A stretch of 24,080 bases of DNA from Bodo saltans (Eukaryota > Euglenozoa > Kinetoplastea > Eubodonida > Bodonidae): the NCBI GenBank assembly GCA_001460835.1, contig CYKH01002140.1, positions 734-24,813 of the forward strand, read 5' to 3'. How positions within the stretch are numbered: position 1 is the stretch's first letter; the number at the start of each line of letters is the position of its first letter. The notes beneath the pieces are model-generated. The model searched no databases. It was given only the letters and a program-made list of their open reading frames with translations, and was not told the DNA's origin. Positions 16,701-23,108 of the stretch are shown one piece after another. A program made the translations under genes and the position numbers.

Positions 16701-17711
16701 CACCACTACGTATCACCGCTAGACGACACCCTTGCACCATTGTCGGATGGGGAGGGTAGCGTGGCGGTGGCGGCGGCAGCGGCGCATCCTGTGCCACCAC
16801 CATCGTCGCTTGGATCGTCGGCCGCCTCTCTTTTTGGGGGAGAGCGCCAAGACTCTGAAGGGTCACCAAACATTCGAATTCCAAACAATATCAGCACAGC
16901 ATCGGTGCATCATGATAACGACTCTGCCGCGGCCCTGTCAAGAAATGCAACGGTCGCCGGCGGAAGCAAGCATGTCTTATTTGCACCATCGACGGCAACA
17001 GTTGATCAGAACACATCTGTTGCGTCGTCAAATTTTTCCACTTCGGGCCCTCGATTCTTACTTGAGCATCTAATTGCAACTCAACAGCAGCGGCAAAAAA
17101 CTCGCCTAGCTGCTCTGGTATCCCCAGCCACTCACGACAATGACGACGATGATGAAGCAATCGGAAGTACCTCGCCCAACGCAGATAAGAATGGTCACTC
17201 CTCCAACGCAGCGCATTTAGTTTCTACGCCCACCACCGTTTCCATTCAGCATGCAGCTACTACCACAACGCCTACCTTTGAGGCACTGGCAGCTCGGAGG
17301 CACGAGATGCGCTTGAAGAGCATTCACTCAGCTCTGTCTTCGATCCAGCGAGATCGAGCCGAAGCCGATGAGCGGCACCTGCGCCGAGGTTCGCCCCATG
17401 GTCGTGATGTAATGACAGTAGTTGAAGCTCGACGACAGAGCTACACGACAACAACAGTCACCACGACGACTGCAGCAACTGCTGCGGTTGTGGTACCACC
17501 GGCGTGGTCTCCAAGGCCCGTTCCCGCTGCTGCCCCAGCAGATTCAGCACTGTTTGCAAGGGACATGCGAAACGTGATCCTGGGGCTTAAGTCCACGGCA
17601 GCAGGATTGGCGGCGCCTTCGTTGCCACCTCCCTTGACAGACGGCGGTGAGCATCATCGCTCTGCCGTCTTGTTGACGCCTCACTCATTTGTGGTCACCA
17701 GCGACGAATGA
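10797..17711 (+). CDS. 2304-residue largely disordered Ser/Ala/Pro-rich protein, function unknown
   Basis: A single uninterrupted frame of 6915 nt. The start is the first ATG (AAAACAATGG context); nine codons upstream are open but lack an ATG. Most of the protein is low-complexity Ser, Ala, Pro, Thr and His with many SP/TP sites (SPKS, SPRR, TSPSP), which fits phosphorylation-regulated scaffolds. A 46-residue unit is tandemly duplicated at 11964-12239. An acidic run (DYEDDDDDDEP) lies near 15400-15440. The best-ordered region is about residues 1748-1850 (nt 16040-16350), with SEEWREGL, KNPSWIQGWGG and TIVVGKQKPFGF. Near the C-terminus residues about 2162-2200 look helical (ALAARRHEMRLKSIHSALSS). 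No enzymatic motif, membrane segment or signal peptide is seen. It may be a cytoskeletal or flagellar scaffold, but that is a guess. Despite the low complexity the frame stays open, which shows it is coding. Confidence 0.8.
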   Translation: MEFNAVPTFTSGHHHASSSSSQVRGGAVAAQRKKKPQLSTPVSTRHPRVGGHNTPTMSTHTTAAASSAARRKSQSELERSQLEPPTASDHPRQPVAATVASTTSPLFHTPNGGGTVARPTQNSAGGGSAGGAANSDDENFEPCLSVQRPRFAELFEGGGGGSRKPSGSIASPLRSAGRSLPPLAPAAVAAPPSPFVMSKKPPLHNNHNNTSSPNVSRSLINESDYSEGGGEEAAESCKEDIERLLNDSEDVTPQLEEDAPRPHPQQHLSPGRSQPLPPRPATSDPPMPTPQQRSALPPDARGSSLEFEGGDQHFISDQEEERRSSKRLFLVADPEDFLMDPSAPTSDNERESNVQDVATPLSPTFDARAATVSMVHQEGEVVVAPKSQAPQTNSSQTATNIARRQAPGRRDNNDASTASQGAFLRHLPEPAAYDEPQTNSSHQTATNIARRQAPGRRDIDASSASQGAFLRHLPEPAAYDDAQAVVSFFEGVALSEPSLPLTSVSKPQRPVRRGNASESSVSAPPPPSSALPMVGEQSQEELLVAAATQRQQRASAERTTSFEESAASSLSTRSGGRVPSTSPPPPAPLLVEGSSPSNATQSPKSRRAPLATHLAGDTSPSPKKFSPRGGGAPLSADIVAPSLIVIGSPSASTTSNPFAGLDLSFKSNATNRRESAQHVERPTRNVVDEPPRSTDPSVVAVVDDDGDQSANEQQRGVSVASSSSSSSQHVATSTDDLIDTVISNPTPIVAAALDDNPPSSVGASSDKGGSSAPRTPTRTSRQKAHDAIKTSHRVPPQEPYLVRESIMNLVNASLSASPVTSLRAEGTAIAIDSAATHTADVESPPNISTSVRTTMPEETLPASAAASASSSMVLSPPRLQRSDTSPSASVNSPRRQDEVTGTAITTTTPTAGTTTTTTTAAVALAPQPVHRGGMLDSTSISSSVVAAASETRAAQPQLATFDVFAPTDTTEASTLLNLSASPPPPTLRLGSNARRSVSGGNSSASAIPSSSAIAAVAPVVDPTASMMAADASASGISMFSQQAAQEFHSSSVVVAHDDVMSLEEPAHSPLISLAPTNSAISPPQQQLGLPPVPRSASSAASLDRSLTNDNMMGVSSHLLHSNVQPLLSSNNNPSAMKSVKNQHESSDAASSVRAPPAAAVVGSSVTSEQEGANESFDGLRASMRSDDAESPFMITTTATAEPSPKSPLAATSSSFHAAVGSPRVASRSPKNDAVQRALKECFDTLIEQKTDAPPRNLNISTAIEGSPLRRSDSLRTGKQLLQTSPRVSDSQQSSPKKKLLLSHVAGGVEGGVDAADFMNDGGTPLKRHGSSTTTAMVPSSPWKPPTSPAPPNLRHSFQFSEPPMFAEGSSPTAALNARQLSSARIDGRVPSFSPENKSPVQIEEATEVLHHQAASSNNRLGEPVRRLPSAEFLPSVLYQHDDGNLLRRSTSQDSGGVSVADREALEEHLRALDIADSAAAARPASNLVSAQGDSIDFSFPFRRDELQLQQLALHQQYQRQNHKNAGNHGENEVDYDDGDYEDDDDDDEPRMADVTINISLAPALYKKPSSSSNDSPSRQRHSSVSVAALNDVFSFAANAPSAGNREDIAGTSLLPSAQPIVRVQRGAAQPTATHMLLEGASGQHWTAAASRHHIDDDGSLLSQRSPLPKMRAVGNSHPNNSAATPPTSAIILPNDEEDVDGTSRALVLAPIASSLSVAGGSSAAVVVVGSNISSGVDTAATLLPPPVFPNIYQDIAVVDPRAVSEEWREGLRHEPIKNPSWIQGWGGAENFLEEVVEGNRPSVDEEVDVHVLSGNRKKLTTLPTIVVGKQKPFGFTQPPPQMTTDDDDEQVSRKEIAARPPHHHASLDGIDSGDDATHPVEWMTPPPSSRRLQRKDFTPLKHVPAAAAAASCIPSEPLAVSRRSVNNVAHLSEKEQQDETQRRLRILRAIGSGSGGVSVGAADDVKLKHHYVSPLDDTLAPLSDGEGSVAVAAAAAHPVPPPSSLGSSAASLFGGERQDSEGSPNIRIPNNISTASVHHDNDSAAALSRNATVAGGSKHVLFAPSTATVDQNTSVASSNFSTSGPRFLLEHLIATQQQRQKTRLAALVSPATHDNDDDDEAIGSTSPNADKNGHSSNAAHLVSTPTTVSIQHAATTTTPTFEALAARRHEMRLKSIHSALSSIQRDRAEADERHLRRGSPHGRDVMTVVEARRQSYTTTTVTTTTAATAAVVVPPAWSPRPVPAAAPADSALFARDMRNVILGLKSTAAGLAAPSLPPPLTDGGEHHRSAVLLTPHSFVVTSDE
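11964..12239 (+). repeat. tandem 138-bp (46-codon) coding duplication
   Basis: Copies at 11964-12101 and 12102-12239 are nearly identical, including TATNIARRQAPGRRD and ASQGAFLRHLPEPAAYD. Copy 2 has an extra His codon after NSS and lacks one Asn codon after RRD, so both copies stay 46 codons long. The balanced in-frame indels point to a coding constraint. Confidence 0.85.
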
Positions 17712-17881
17712 AAGCGCTAAACCTATTTTGAACATTGAAGTACCTGCTTAGACTGCTTAGACAAACCCTCGCCAGAAGTGCGAGTGAGACGTGATTCTTG
17801 TATCTTTTGTGTGTGTCTTGTACAATTTTCCTGCAAGTTGCGAATTTTTTTTTTTTCAAATTCGTTCTCGAAATGTTGATG

Positions 17882-17949
17882 TCTCTTTTTTTTTGTACTT
17901 TCCGGCTCTCCTGCCTTTGTTGCATCTATGTGGCGAAAACACTCTCAAG
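17882..17949 (+). promoter_or_regulatory. trans-splice acceptor for the SPEF1 gene
   Basis: A CTTTTTTTTTG run and a pyrimidine-rich stretch continue to the first AG at 17948-17949 with no earlier AG. The leader is 18 nt. Confidence 0.5.
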
Positions 17950-17967
17950 ACGGAAGAAAACAATATT

Positions 17968-18756
17968 ATGTCGTCAAGCATTCCGTTGACGGAGGAAGAC
18001 CTTCACGATTTGTACGTCTGGGTCGATGAAATCCCGCTTTCAAAGCCGAAGCGCAATATCGCTCGCGACTTCAGCGATGGTGTTTGCGTTGCTGAAATTT
18101 TGAAGCACTATTTCCCCAAGTTAGTGGAAATCCACAATTTTCCTGCAACAAACTCTTCAAAGCAAAAAATTTCGAATTGGGAAACCATCAATGGTCGCAT
18201 TCTAAGGAAACTTCACTTTGAGGTACCCGCGGTTGAGATTCAAGATATTGTTGCAGCAGTGCCCGGTGCCATTGAGCGATTCCTACGAGCCCTTCGCACA
18301 AAAATCACACAAATCAAAAACATTCAGGAGCAGAAGATGTTGACTCGTGATGACAACAACGACGATGAAGCTGGGCTGTATGGCGGTCATCACCATGCCG
18401 CTGCTGTCTATCGGCCTCCGTCGTCTTCTACTGTTGTTACTGCGCGCCCGCATGTTGCCGCTCCGCTTCCGACTTCAGCTGGTGCAACAAACAGAGCAGC
18501 CCTCTCCTCTGCATCATCCGGCCGGGGAGGACCAATTCGCCCCCCTCCTGTCGCACGGAGCGACAACAACGATTACAACAACGATATTCCATCCTCTACG
18601 CAAGGACTGCGAAAGTTGCTGGAAGAGAAGGATCTCACCATTTTAGAGTTAAGAGAGTCGATTGCGCTTCTTACCGACAAAGTAGGCCGCATGGAAGATC
18701 TCATGCGTGTCAAGGACGAGAAGATCGCGCGATACAAGCAGCAGCTTGGGCGCTAG
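17968..18756 (+). CDS. SPEF1: SPEF1/CLAMP calponin-homology microtubule-binding protein
   Basis: The 262-residue protein has an N-terminal CH domain (about 9-112) of the CLAMP/SPEF1 type. It shows LYVWVDEIPLSKPKRNIARD, FSDGV (35-39), VAEILKHYFPKLVEIHN, SNWETINGRIL and a terminal helix with FLRALRTK. A Ser/Pro/Ala/His linker follows (about 125-210). A C-terminal coiled coil (about 211-260: LRKLLEEKDLTILELRESI, VGRMEDLMRVKDEKI) matches the family's dimerisation segment. SPEF1 proteins bind and bundle microtubules and act in the central-pair apparatus and along axonemes of motile cilia. In kinetoplastids a flagellar or cytoskeletal place is expected. The ATG at 17968 is chosen because it sits just before the domain and follows the splice acceptor; upstream open codons lack an ATG in a sensible place. 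Confidence 0.93.
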   Translation: MSSSIPLTEEDLHDLYVWVDEIPLSKPKRNIARDFSDGVCVAEILKHYFPKLVEIHNFPATNSSKQKISNWETINGRILRKLHFEVPAVEIQDIVAAVPGAIERFLRALRTKITQIKNIQEQKMLTRDDNNDDEAGLYGGHHHAAAVYRPPSSSTVVTARPHVAAPLPTSAGATNRAALSSASSGRGGPIRPPPVARSDNNDYNNDIPSSTQGLRKLLEEKDLTILELRESIALLTDKVGRMEDLMRVKDEKIARYKQQLGR

Positions 18757-19052
18757 ATTGGAGGGACAAAACGGGGGGGAAAGCAAACATACTGAATGCT
18801 AGATGTGGAGATGGAGAATACCGCGCTCTCTGACGAAGTTAGTTCAGAGTCACTCCTGTTGTATTCTCATTCTCCTTGTGTTTTTTTAGAGGATTTCTTC
18901 ACCAACCGACTCGTTAGATGTCAATTTCTTCTCGTGCTTTCTCCTGGCGTCCGTTCTTCATTGTTGACTTCGTCGCCAACTTCCAAATATTGAAACAAAG
19001 AAAACGAGCTCCATAAGAAACAACAACAACAAAAGTTAAACAGAAGGAAAAA
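18757..19052 (+). other. 296-nt intergenic region between SPEF1 and SBDS
   Basis: G-rich just after the stop, then pyrimidine-rich. Two acceptor-like sites are seen: TTTTTTTAG at 18881-18889 and the one ending at 19000. The ORF at 18796-18993 crosses them and is not convincing. Confidence 0.5.
18925..19000 (+). promoter_or_regulatory. candidate trans-splice acceptor for the SBDS gene
   Basis: A long C/T-rich stretch (TTTCTTCTCGTGCTTTCTCC onward) has its first following AG at 18999-19000. The leader of 52 nt is A-rich with no ATG. The AG at 18888-18889 is an alternative. Confidence 0.45.
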
Positions 19053-20417
19053 ATGAGCGCAAGAATGCAGGTCCCTCTGTCGCAAGTGCGGCACAGCAAT
19101 GTTGCTGTCTCTCGGTACACAAAGAACGGTGTCCGACTTGAAATCGCGTGCTACAAAAACAAAGTCCTGTCTTACCGCAGCGGTCTTGAGACTCGCATGG
19201 ATGAAGTCCTTCAGGTCGATCGAGTGTTCACCAATGTAGGCCGCGGTTCATACGCAAGCGCCGCGGATATTTTGAAAGCTCTCGGCCCTGGTCACACAGA
19301 AGCAACCGCATTAAAGTTTGTTTTGGACCACGGTGATTTGCAGGTCGCTCAACATGAACGCACCTCTGAAGTGGACGAGGTGATGAAAGACGTGATCACG
19401 ATCATCTCGCAAAAATGCGTGCACACAGCCACCAAACGGCCATTCCCTGCTCATGTGATTGAGCAAGCGTTGAAGACGATGGGTGCGGCTGTGAAACCAG
19501 ACCAACCTGCGAAGAAGCAGGCCCTTCACTTGATTCAAAAGCTCGTGGACTCTAACATTCTCCCGATTCAACGCGCGAATATGAAACTTCGCGTGACCAT
19601 TTCCGCTGTGGTTGCTAGCGAAGCCGAAGACTCCTCTTCCCACCAAGTTGCATCCACAGCTGCGAAAGTGCAAGAATGGTTCACTGCCAACGGTGCTGAA
19701 ATTGTTCACGATGTGATCAGCACCAGCAGCGGCGTTGTTGTTGTGGGAGGTGAAGCGACGCCAGCTGCAGCGACGACGTCATCGTCATCGGCGGTGGGCA
19801 GCACAACAGCGTCGTTCGCAGTGCTCTTACCACCGCATCAGTTCCGAGATGCGGAAGCGTTTGTGAAAACGATTGATGGGTGTGCTCTGAACGTTGTGGA
19901 AACGTCGGTCGCTGAAACTGGCGAGGGTGCCGCTTCTGACTTGCAGGTTGCGCTGCAACAAGTTCAAGCGCAGCCGGCAACCACTCCCGGCAAGCCCAAC
20001 GCGGGAGCAACAACAGCGGCACAAAAGGGAGGCAATGCCGGAAAGAAATTGACGGTGGTTGCGGCTGATGGATCCAGCGAAGGTGATAGCAAAGAAGACC
20101 ATGGCAAGAAAGCCCGCAAAGCTCAAGGGCCGTCAAAAGGACAACAACAAGCATCCGCAGGCGTTATCACTGCCGCAAGTGATGACGACGATGATGATGA
20201 CGATGACAAAAAGAAGAAGAACAAAAAGAAGGCTAAGAAACCTCAAGCGCCCCAGCAGCCCGTGCCAAAGCAACCTGCCAAGAAACCGGCTGAAGAAGAG
20301 GGGAGCGACGACGATGTTGTGAGTGAGAGGAAAAAGAAGAATCACAAGGTTGTTGCTGCAGTCGTAGCTAACCAAGATGATGAGGATGACTTCGACTATG
20401 GCGAGGAGGATGAGTAG
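19053..20417 (+). CDS. SBDS: SBDS ribosome maturation protein with a charged C-terminal extension
   Basis: SBDS works with the EFL1 GTPase to release eIF6 from the pre-60S subunit in the cytoplasm. Residues 1-96 are the N-terminal FYSH domain (RHSNVAVSRY, EIACYKNKVLSYRSG, DEVLQVDRVFTNVGRG). Residues 97-170 are the helical domain II (QVAQHERTSEVDEV, IISQKCVHTATKRPFP). Residues 171-290 are the ferredoxin-like domain III (ANMKLRVTI, FAVLLPPHQFRDAEAFVKTI), with a Ser/Ala/Gly-rich insert (about 226-262). The remaining ~164 residues form a low-complexity tail of Gln/Ala, then alternating Lys and Asp/Glu blocks (a D9 run, KKKKNKKKAKKP, DDEDDFDYGEEDE). The human protein ends near residue 250. Extended C-termini are known for trypanosomatid SBDS; this tail has no cysteine, so no zinc finger is present. 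The start is the first ATG and aligns with the family N-terminus. Confidence 0.95.
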   Translation: MSARMQVPLSQVRHSNVAVSRYTKNGVRLEIACYKNKVLSYRSGLETRMDEVLQVDRVFTNVGRGSYASAADILKALGPGHTEATALKFVLDHGDLQVAQHERTSEVDEVMKDVITIISQKCVHTATKRPFPAHVIEQALKTMGAAVKPDQPAKKQALHLIQKLVDSNILPIQRANMKLRVTISAVVASEAEDSSSHQVASTAAKVQEWFTANGAEIVHDVISTSSGVVVVGGEATPAAATTSSSSAVGSTTASFAVLLPPHQFRDAEAFVKTIDGCALNVVETSVAETGEGAASDLQVALQQVQAQPATTPGKPNAGATTAAQKGGNAGKKLTVVAADGSSEGDSKEDHGKKARKAQGPSKGQQQASAGVITAASDDDDDDDDDKKKKNKKKAKKPQAPQQPVPKQPAKKPAEEEGSDDDVVSERKKKNHKVVAAVVANQDDEDDFDYGEEDE

Positions 20418-20620
20418 GCGGAGCAAGGTGTTGGAGGTGTGGGTCACCCAGCGGCAGCTGTGTTCATCTTTTGCAGTGTTGAACAAACGAGAGGACTATT
20501 CTCTCAGGCTCGCTGGAAGGCCGCAGCTATTTCTTTTCTATCTTTTTTTCCCCGAGTAAACCTTTTTGCAAGAGCGGTCGTCGTTGTGTCTTACGTACGG
20601 TAATACCCTTTGATGTTGTT

Positions 20621-20669
20621 GTTTCTTTTTTTTTGATTGCTCGTTGATTTTCCCATTTTGAATTCTAAG
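20621..20669 (+). promoter_or_regulatory. trans-splice acceptor for the Q/N-rich RNA-binding protein gene
   Basis: A T-rich tract (GTTTCTTTTTTTTTG at 20621 onward, then TTTTCCCATTTTG) ends at the AG at 20668-20669. The leader to the ATG at 20702 is 32 nt. Confidence 0.55.
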
Positions 20670-20701
20670 AAACGTTACCACAAAGAAATTTCCCACAAAT
20701 T

Positions 20702-22282
20702 ATGTGGAATTCTAGCATCCCACCCCCACCTCACCCTGCAGCTGTCGCCGCCCGACATAGCACTGCTGCCGATTACCGCCCACAACACTCCTACAGCCAC
20801 CAACAACCGCAACACCATCAACAACAGCAAGCCTACCCTCCACCGCAGCATCATGATCAACCGCAACAGCATCACAATACTGGTTATCCATACAACAACA
20901 ACAACAACAACGCATCACTTCCGCCTCCACCGCCACCGCCTTCCTATTCCCCTGCCACTAGCTATCATCAACCTACTACTGGGTATCCTCCAAATAATGG
21001 CGGCTACATCCAGCAGGTACGTGACCGTGACGTCGCAGTTGACACTCGAGCATCCACCTCCTCCCTGGGCGAACCTGCATGGCAACGTAGAAGAGTCGAA
21101 CATCCTTACCATCAGACACCACCAACCCAACCTCATGCAGATGCATCTTCCTCTTCTTCTGATACTTTTGGACCGCGATCGTATGCTCAACATCAAAGCA
21201 ACAACTATGCATCGCATTCACATTACAATGGCCAATCTCACAGCAACAGCATGTACAACAACATTGCATCAGCGCCCAGTAATAGTAGCAACAGCAATAA
21301 CATTGTCGCCTCTTTCACATTATCGACAACGACAGCACCACAGCCACCACCACCACCGGCGTTGTTGAAGCTCCTCACAGTTCGCCCTGAGCAGTACGAC
21401 GAGTTTTTGAACAGTCGTGCGTTGTCCAGCCTTGTCCAAGGAACGTTTGTACTTCCGCAACACATCCCAGCAAGTCCTCCACCAATCAATGCTGCTACCA
21501 TAACAATTGATTTAGACTTGTGGAATAATTACTGGGGTGATTTTAGTGAGCACTTCTCTGCCCATGACGATGCGATTCAAAATGCATTGCGAGATCAAAA
21601 CAAAGCATCTGGCCAAGAGATGGGGGCTGGGGTGGGAAAGTTGAATAGGCGAGGTGTCATCGTAAAATTTCCAACGTCGTCGCCAGGCCAGCAGTTCGTG
21701 AAGGATTCTTTTGCATCGCCAAATGACTTGTTACAGCAGCACATGTTGAGACTCGCGACGAAGTTTGGCGTTGTGGAATTCTGTCGAGTGCAGCACGATG
21801 AAATTAGAATCCAGTTCACGATATCATCCGCAGCTATTGAGTTTGCTAGCTTTGTTCGAAGTCTTGACGCTTCAGCGGCGTTTCCGAGCCACCTCCTTCA
21901 GCATCGCCCGCATTCCACCGCCTCTGGCCGCGTGCACGTGTTTCTGTTAGACCACAGGCCGCCGTTGGCCAACACCACCCCAACAAACTCGTCAAGTAGC
22001 AACGGACATCAACAACAACAGCAGCAGCTACCCCTTTGCACCAAGCTCATCCTTGGAAAACGGTTGGACATTCCCAGCATGTTCCTGAATGCCCTATTCC
22101 GTGATTTGTTTGAAGCCGATCATATCGAATATCAAAGTGGTTCGTTTGTGGTTGCGTTTGCGACGCATGCTTTGTGTAAGTACGCACTTCATGTGCTACA
22201 GCAGTCGTTCCGTCAAGTGTTTGGGCTGACTTTGGGTTACTACGATCAGAAAGATGTTCCTGCACTAGATTTGATTGGTTGA
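20702..22282 (+). CDS. probable RNA-binding protein: Q/N/P/H-rich N-terminus and two degenerate RRM-like folds
   Basis: The 526-residue protein begins with a prion-like low-complexity region (1-220): HQQPQHHQQQQ, an N6 run, P8 runs, and many Tyr, His and Ser. Residues about 317-390 have a beta-alpha-beta pattern (RGVIVKFP, LLQQHMLRLATKFGVVEFCRV, DEIRIQFTISSAAIEFASFVRSL). Residues about 445-515 have another (CTKLILGKRL, SMFLNALFRDLF, SGSFVVAFATHALCKYALHVL). Both match the order expected of RNA recognition motifs, but the aromatic RNP1 and RNP2 signatures are weak. A Q-run (QQQQQQ near 437-442) separates them. Kinetoplastids regulate genes mainly after transcription and encode many such proteins. 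This could be a granule-forming RNA regulator, by inference only. The family is not named because the folds were judged by eye. Confidence 0.6.
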   Translation: MWNSSIPPPPHPAAVAARHSTAADYRPQHSYSHQQPQHHQQQQAYPPPQHHDQPQQHHNTGYPYNNNNNNASLPPPPPPPSYSPATSYHQPTTGYPPNNGGYIQQVRDRDVAVDTRASTSSLGEPAWQRRRVEHPYHQTPPTQPHADASSSSSDTFGPRSYAQHQSNNYASHSHYNGQSHSNSMYNNIASAPSNSSNSNNIVASFTLSTTTAPQPPPPPALLKLLTVRPEQYDEFLNSRALSSLVQGTFVLPQHIPASPPPINAATITIDLDLWNNYWGDFSEHFSAHDDAIQNALRDQNKASGQEMGAGVGKLNRRGVIVKFPTSSPGQQFVKDSFASPNDLLQQHMLRLATKFGVVEFCRVQHDEIRIQFTISSAAIEFASFVRSLDASAAFPSHLLQHRPHSTASGRVHVFLLDHRPPLANTTPTNSSSSNGHQQQQQQLPLCTKLILGKRLDIPSMFLNALFRDLFEADHIEYQSGSFVVAFATHALCKYALHVLQQSFRQVFGLTLGYYDQKDVPALDLIG

Positions 22283-22886
22283 ACTTCTTCGGCTATGCAT
22301 TGTTCTTTTTTTTTGAAAGACAATGAAAAGCTTCTAAAATGATTGTTTGATTTACTACATTTAACCTCATCCGAGTTGAAACTGTCAATTCTTTCTGCTA
22401 CAACCTGAAGGAATTTGTTCTCGTCAACTGTTGAAAGGTTTTTTGTCTTAATGTGCTACTTGTGCCGACAGGTTTACGTACGATGAATTTGTGATACAAC
22501 TTTAAAGTCGTTATGTGCGTGTTTGCTGCAGAGATCAGAATCTCCAGATATTGCTCTCTAGTTTTTTGTGCATCGAATCGTAACTACAAAAGTAAGAGGC
22601 ATGACATCGATTTCTGTGAAGGAGGCGAAAATGAACCTGAGACAAAAGAGAAAGCAGAATGTGATCATTGCGACCTGCACTTTGATCTTTTGAAACTGAA
22701 AAGATTATTCCTTAACTTTCAAAGCAAAGGATGCGGGTTGTGGTAGGTGCACCTAATCCTTCGGATCACAAAAGATGTTTTTCTGTCGTATCCCCTAACC
22801 TTCCGTAATGTAAGCGCGCGTGCTATTGTTCAATCACATCAGTTACGTCACACAATCGTTCTCACCTTATTTGCTCGCATATTTTC

Positions 22887-22902
22887 TGTGTGTGTGTGTG
22901 TG
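22887..22902 (+). repeat. (TG)8 microsatellite
   Basis: Eight uninterrupted TG units follow a TTTTC stretch in the intergenic region. Confidence 0.85.
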
Positions 22903-23056
22903 ATTTAAGAATACCGTCCGCAGAGTGGTTTTGAAAGTTTTCAAGATAAAAACAGTAAAAACAGTAACACAATAGATGCTTGTGTGATCTTTGGTATCTC
23001 CGGAAATGTATTCACCATTGCTTGGCACCAACAGACAAGAAGAAACGAAAGCGAAT

Positions 23057-23102
23057 CCTCTCTCTCTACCCGTCCCAAAATTACCTATTCTCTTGTGCAA
23101 AG
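23057..23102 (+). promoter_or_regulatory. trans-splice acceptor for the terminal surface-protein gene
   Basis: CCTCTCTCTCTACCCGTCCC continues through pyrimidine-rich sequence to the first AG at 23101-23102. The leader would be only 6 nt (CAAAAA) before the ATG at 23109, so an upstream AG remains possible. Confidence 0.45.
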
Positions 23103-23108
23103 CAAAAA

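Larger units (their letters stand above)
22283..23108 (+). other. 826-nt intergenic region, no well-supported gene
   Basis: T-rich after the stop codon, then mixed sequence. An ORF from ATG 22513 to 22746 (77 codons) contains a CxxC-type pair (AECDHCDLHF) and a charged stretch. No acceptor tract is obvious close before it and the rest has no recognisable feature, so I treat it as unlikely coding. A (TG)8 microsatellite lies at 22887-22902. Confidence 0.45.

Noticed and set aside
22513-22746. A 77-codon ORF with CDHC-type cysteines
   Set aside because: Only one short Cys pair, no clear acceptor nearby, and composition no better than the surrounding intergenic sequence.
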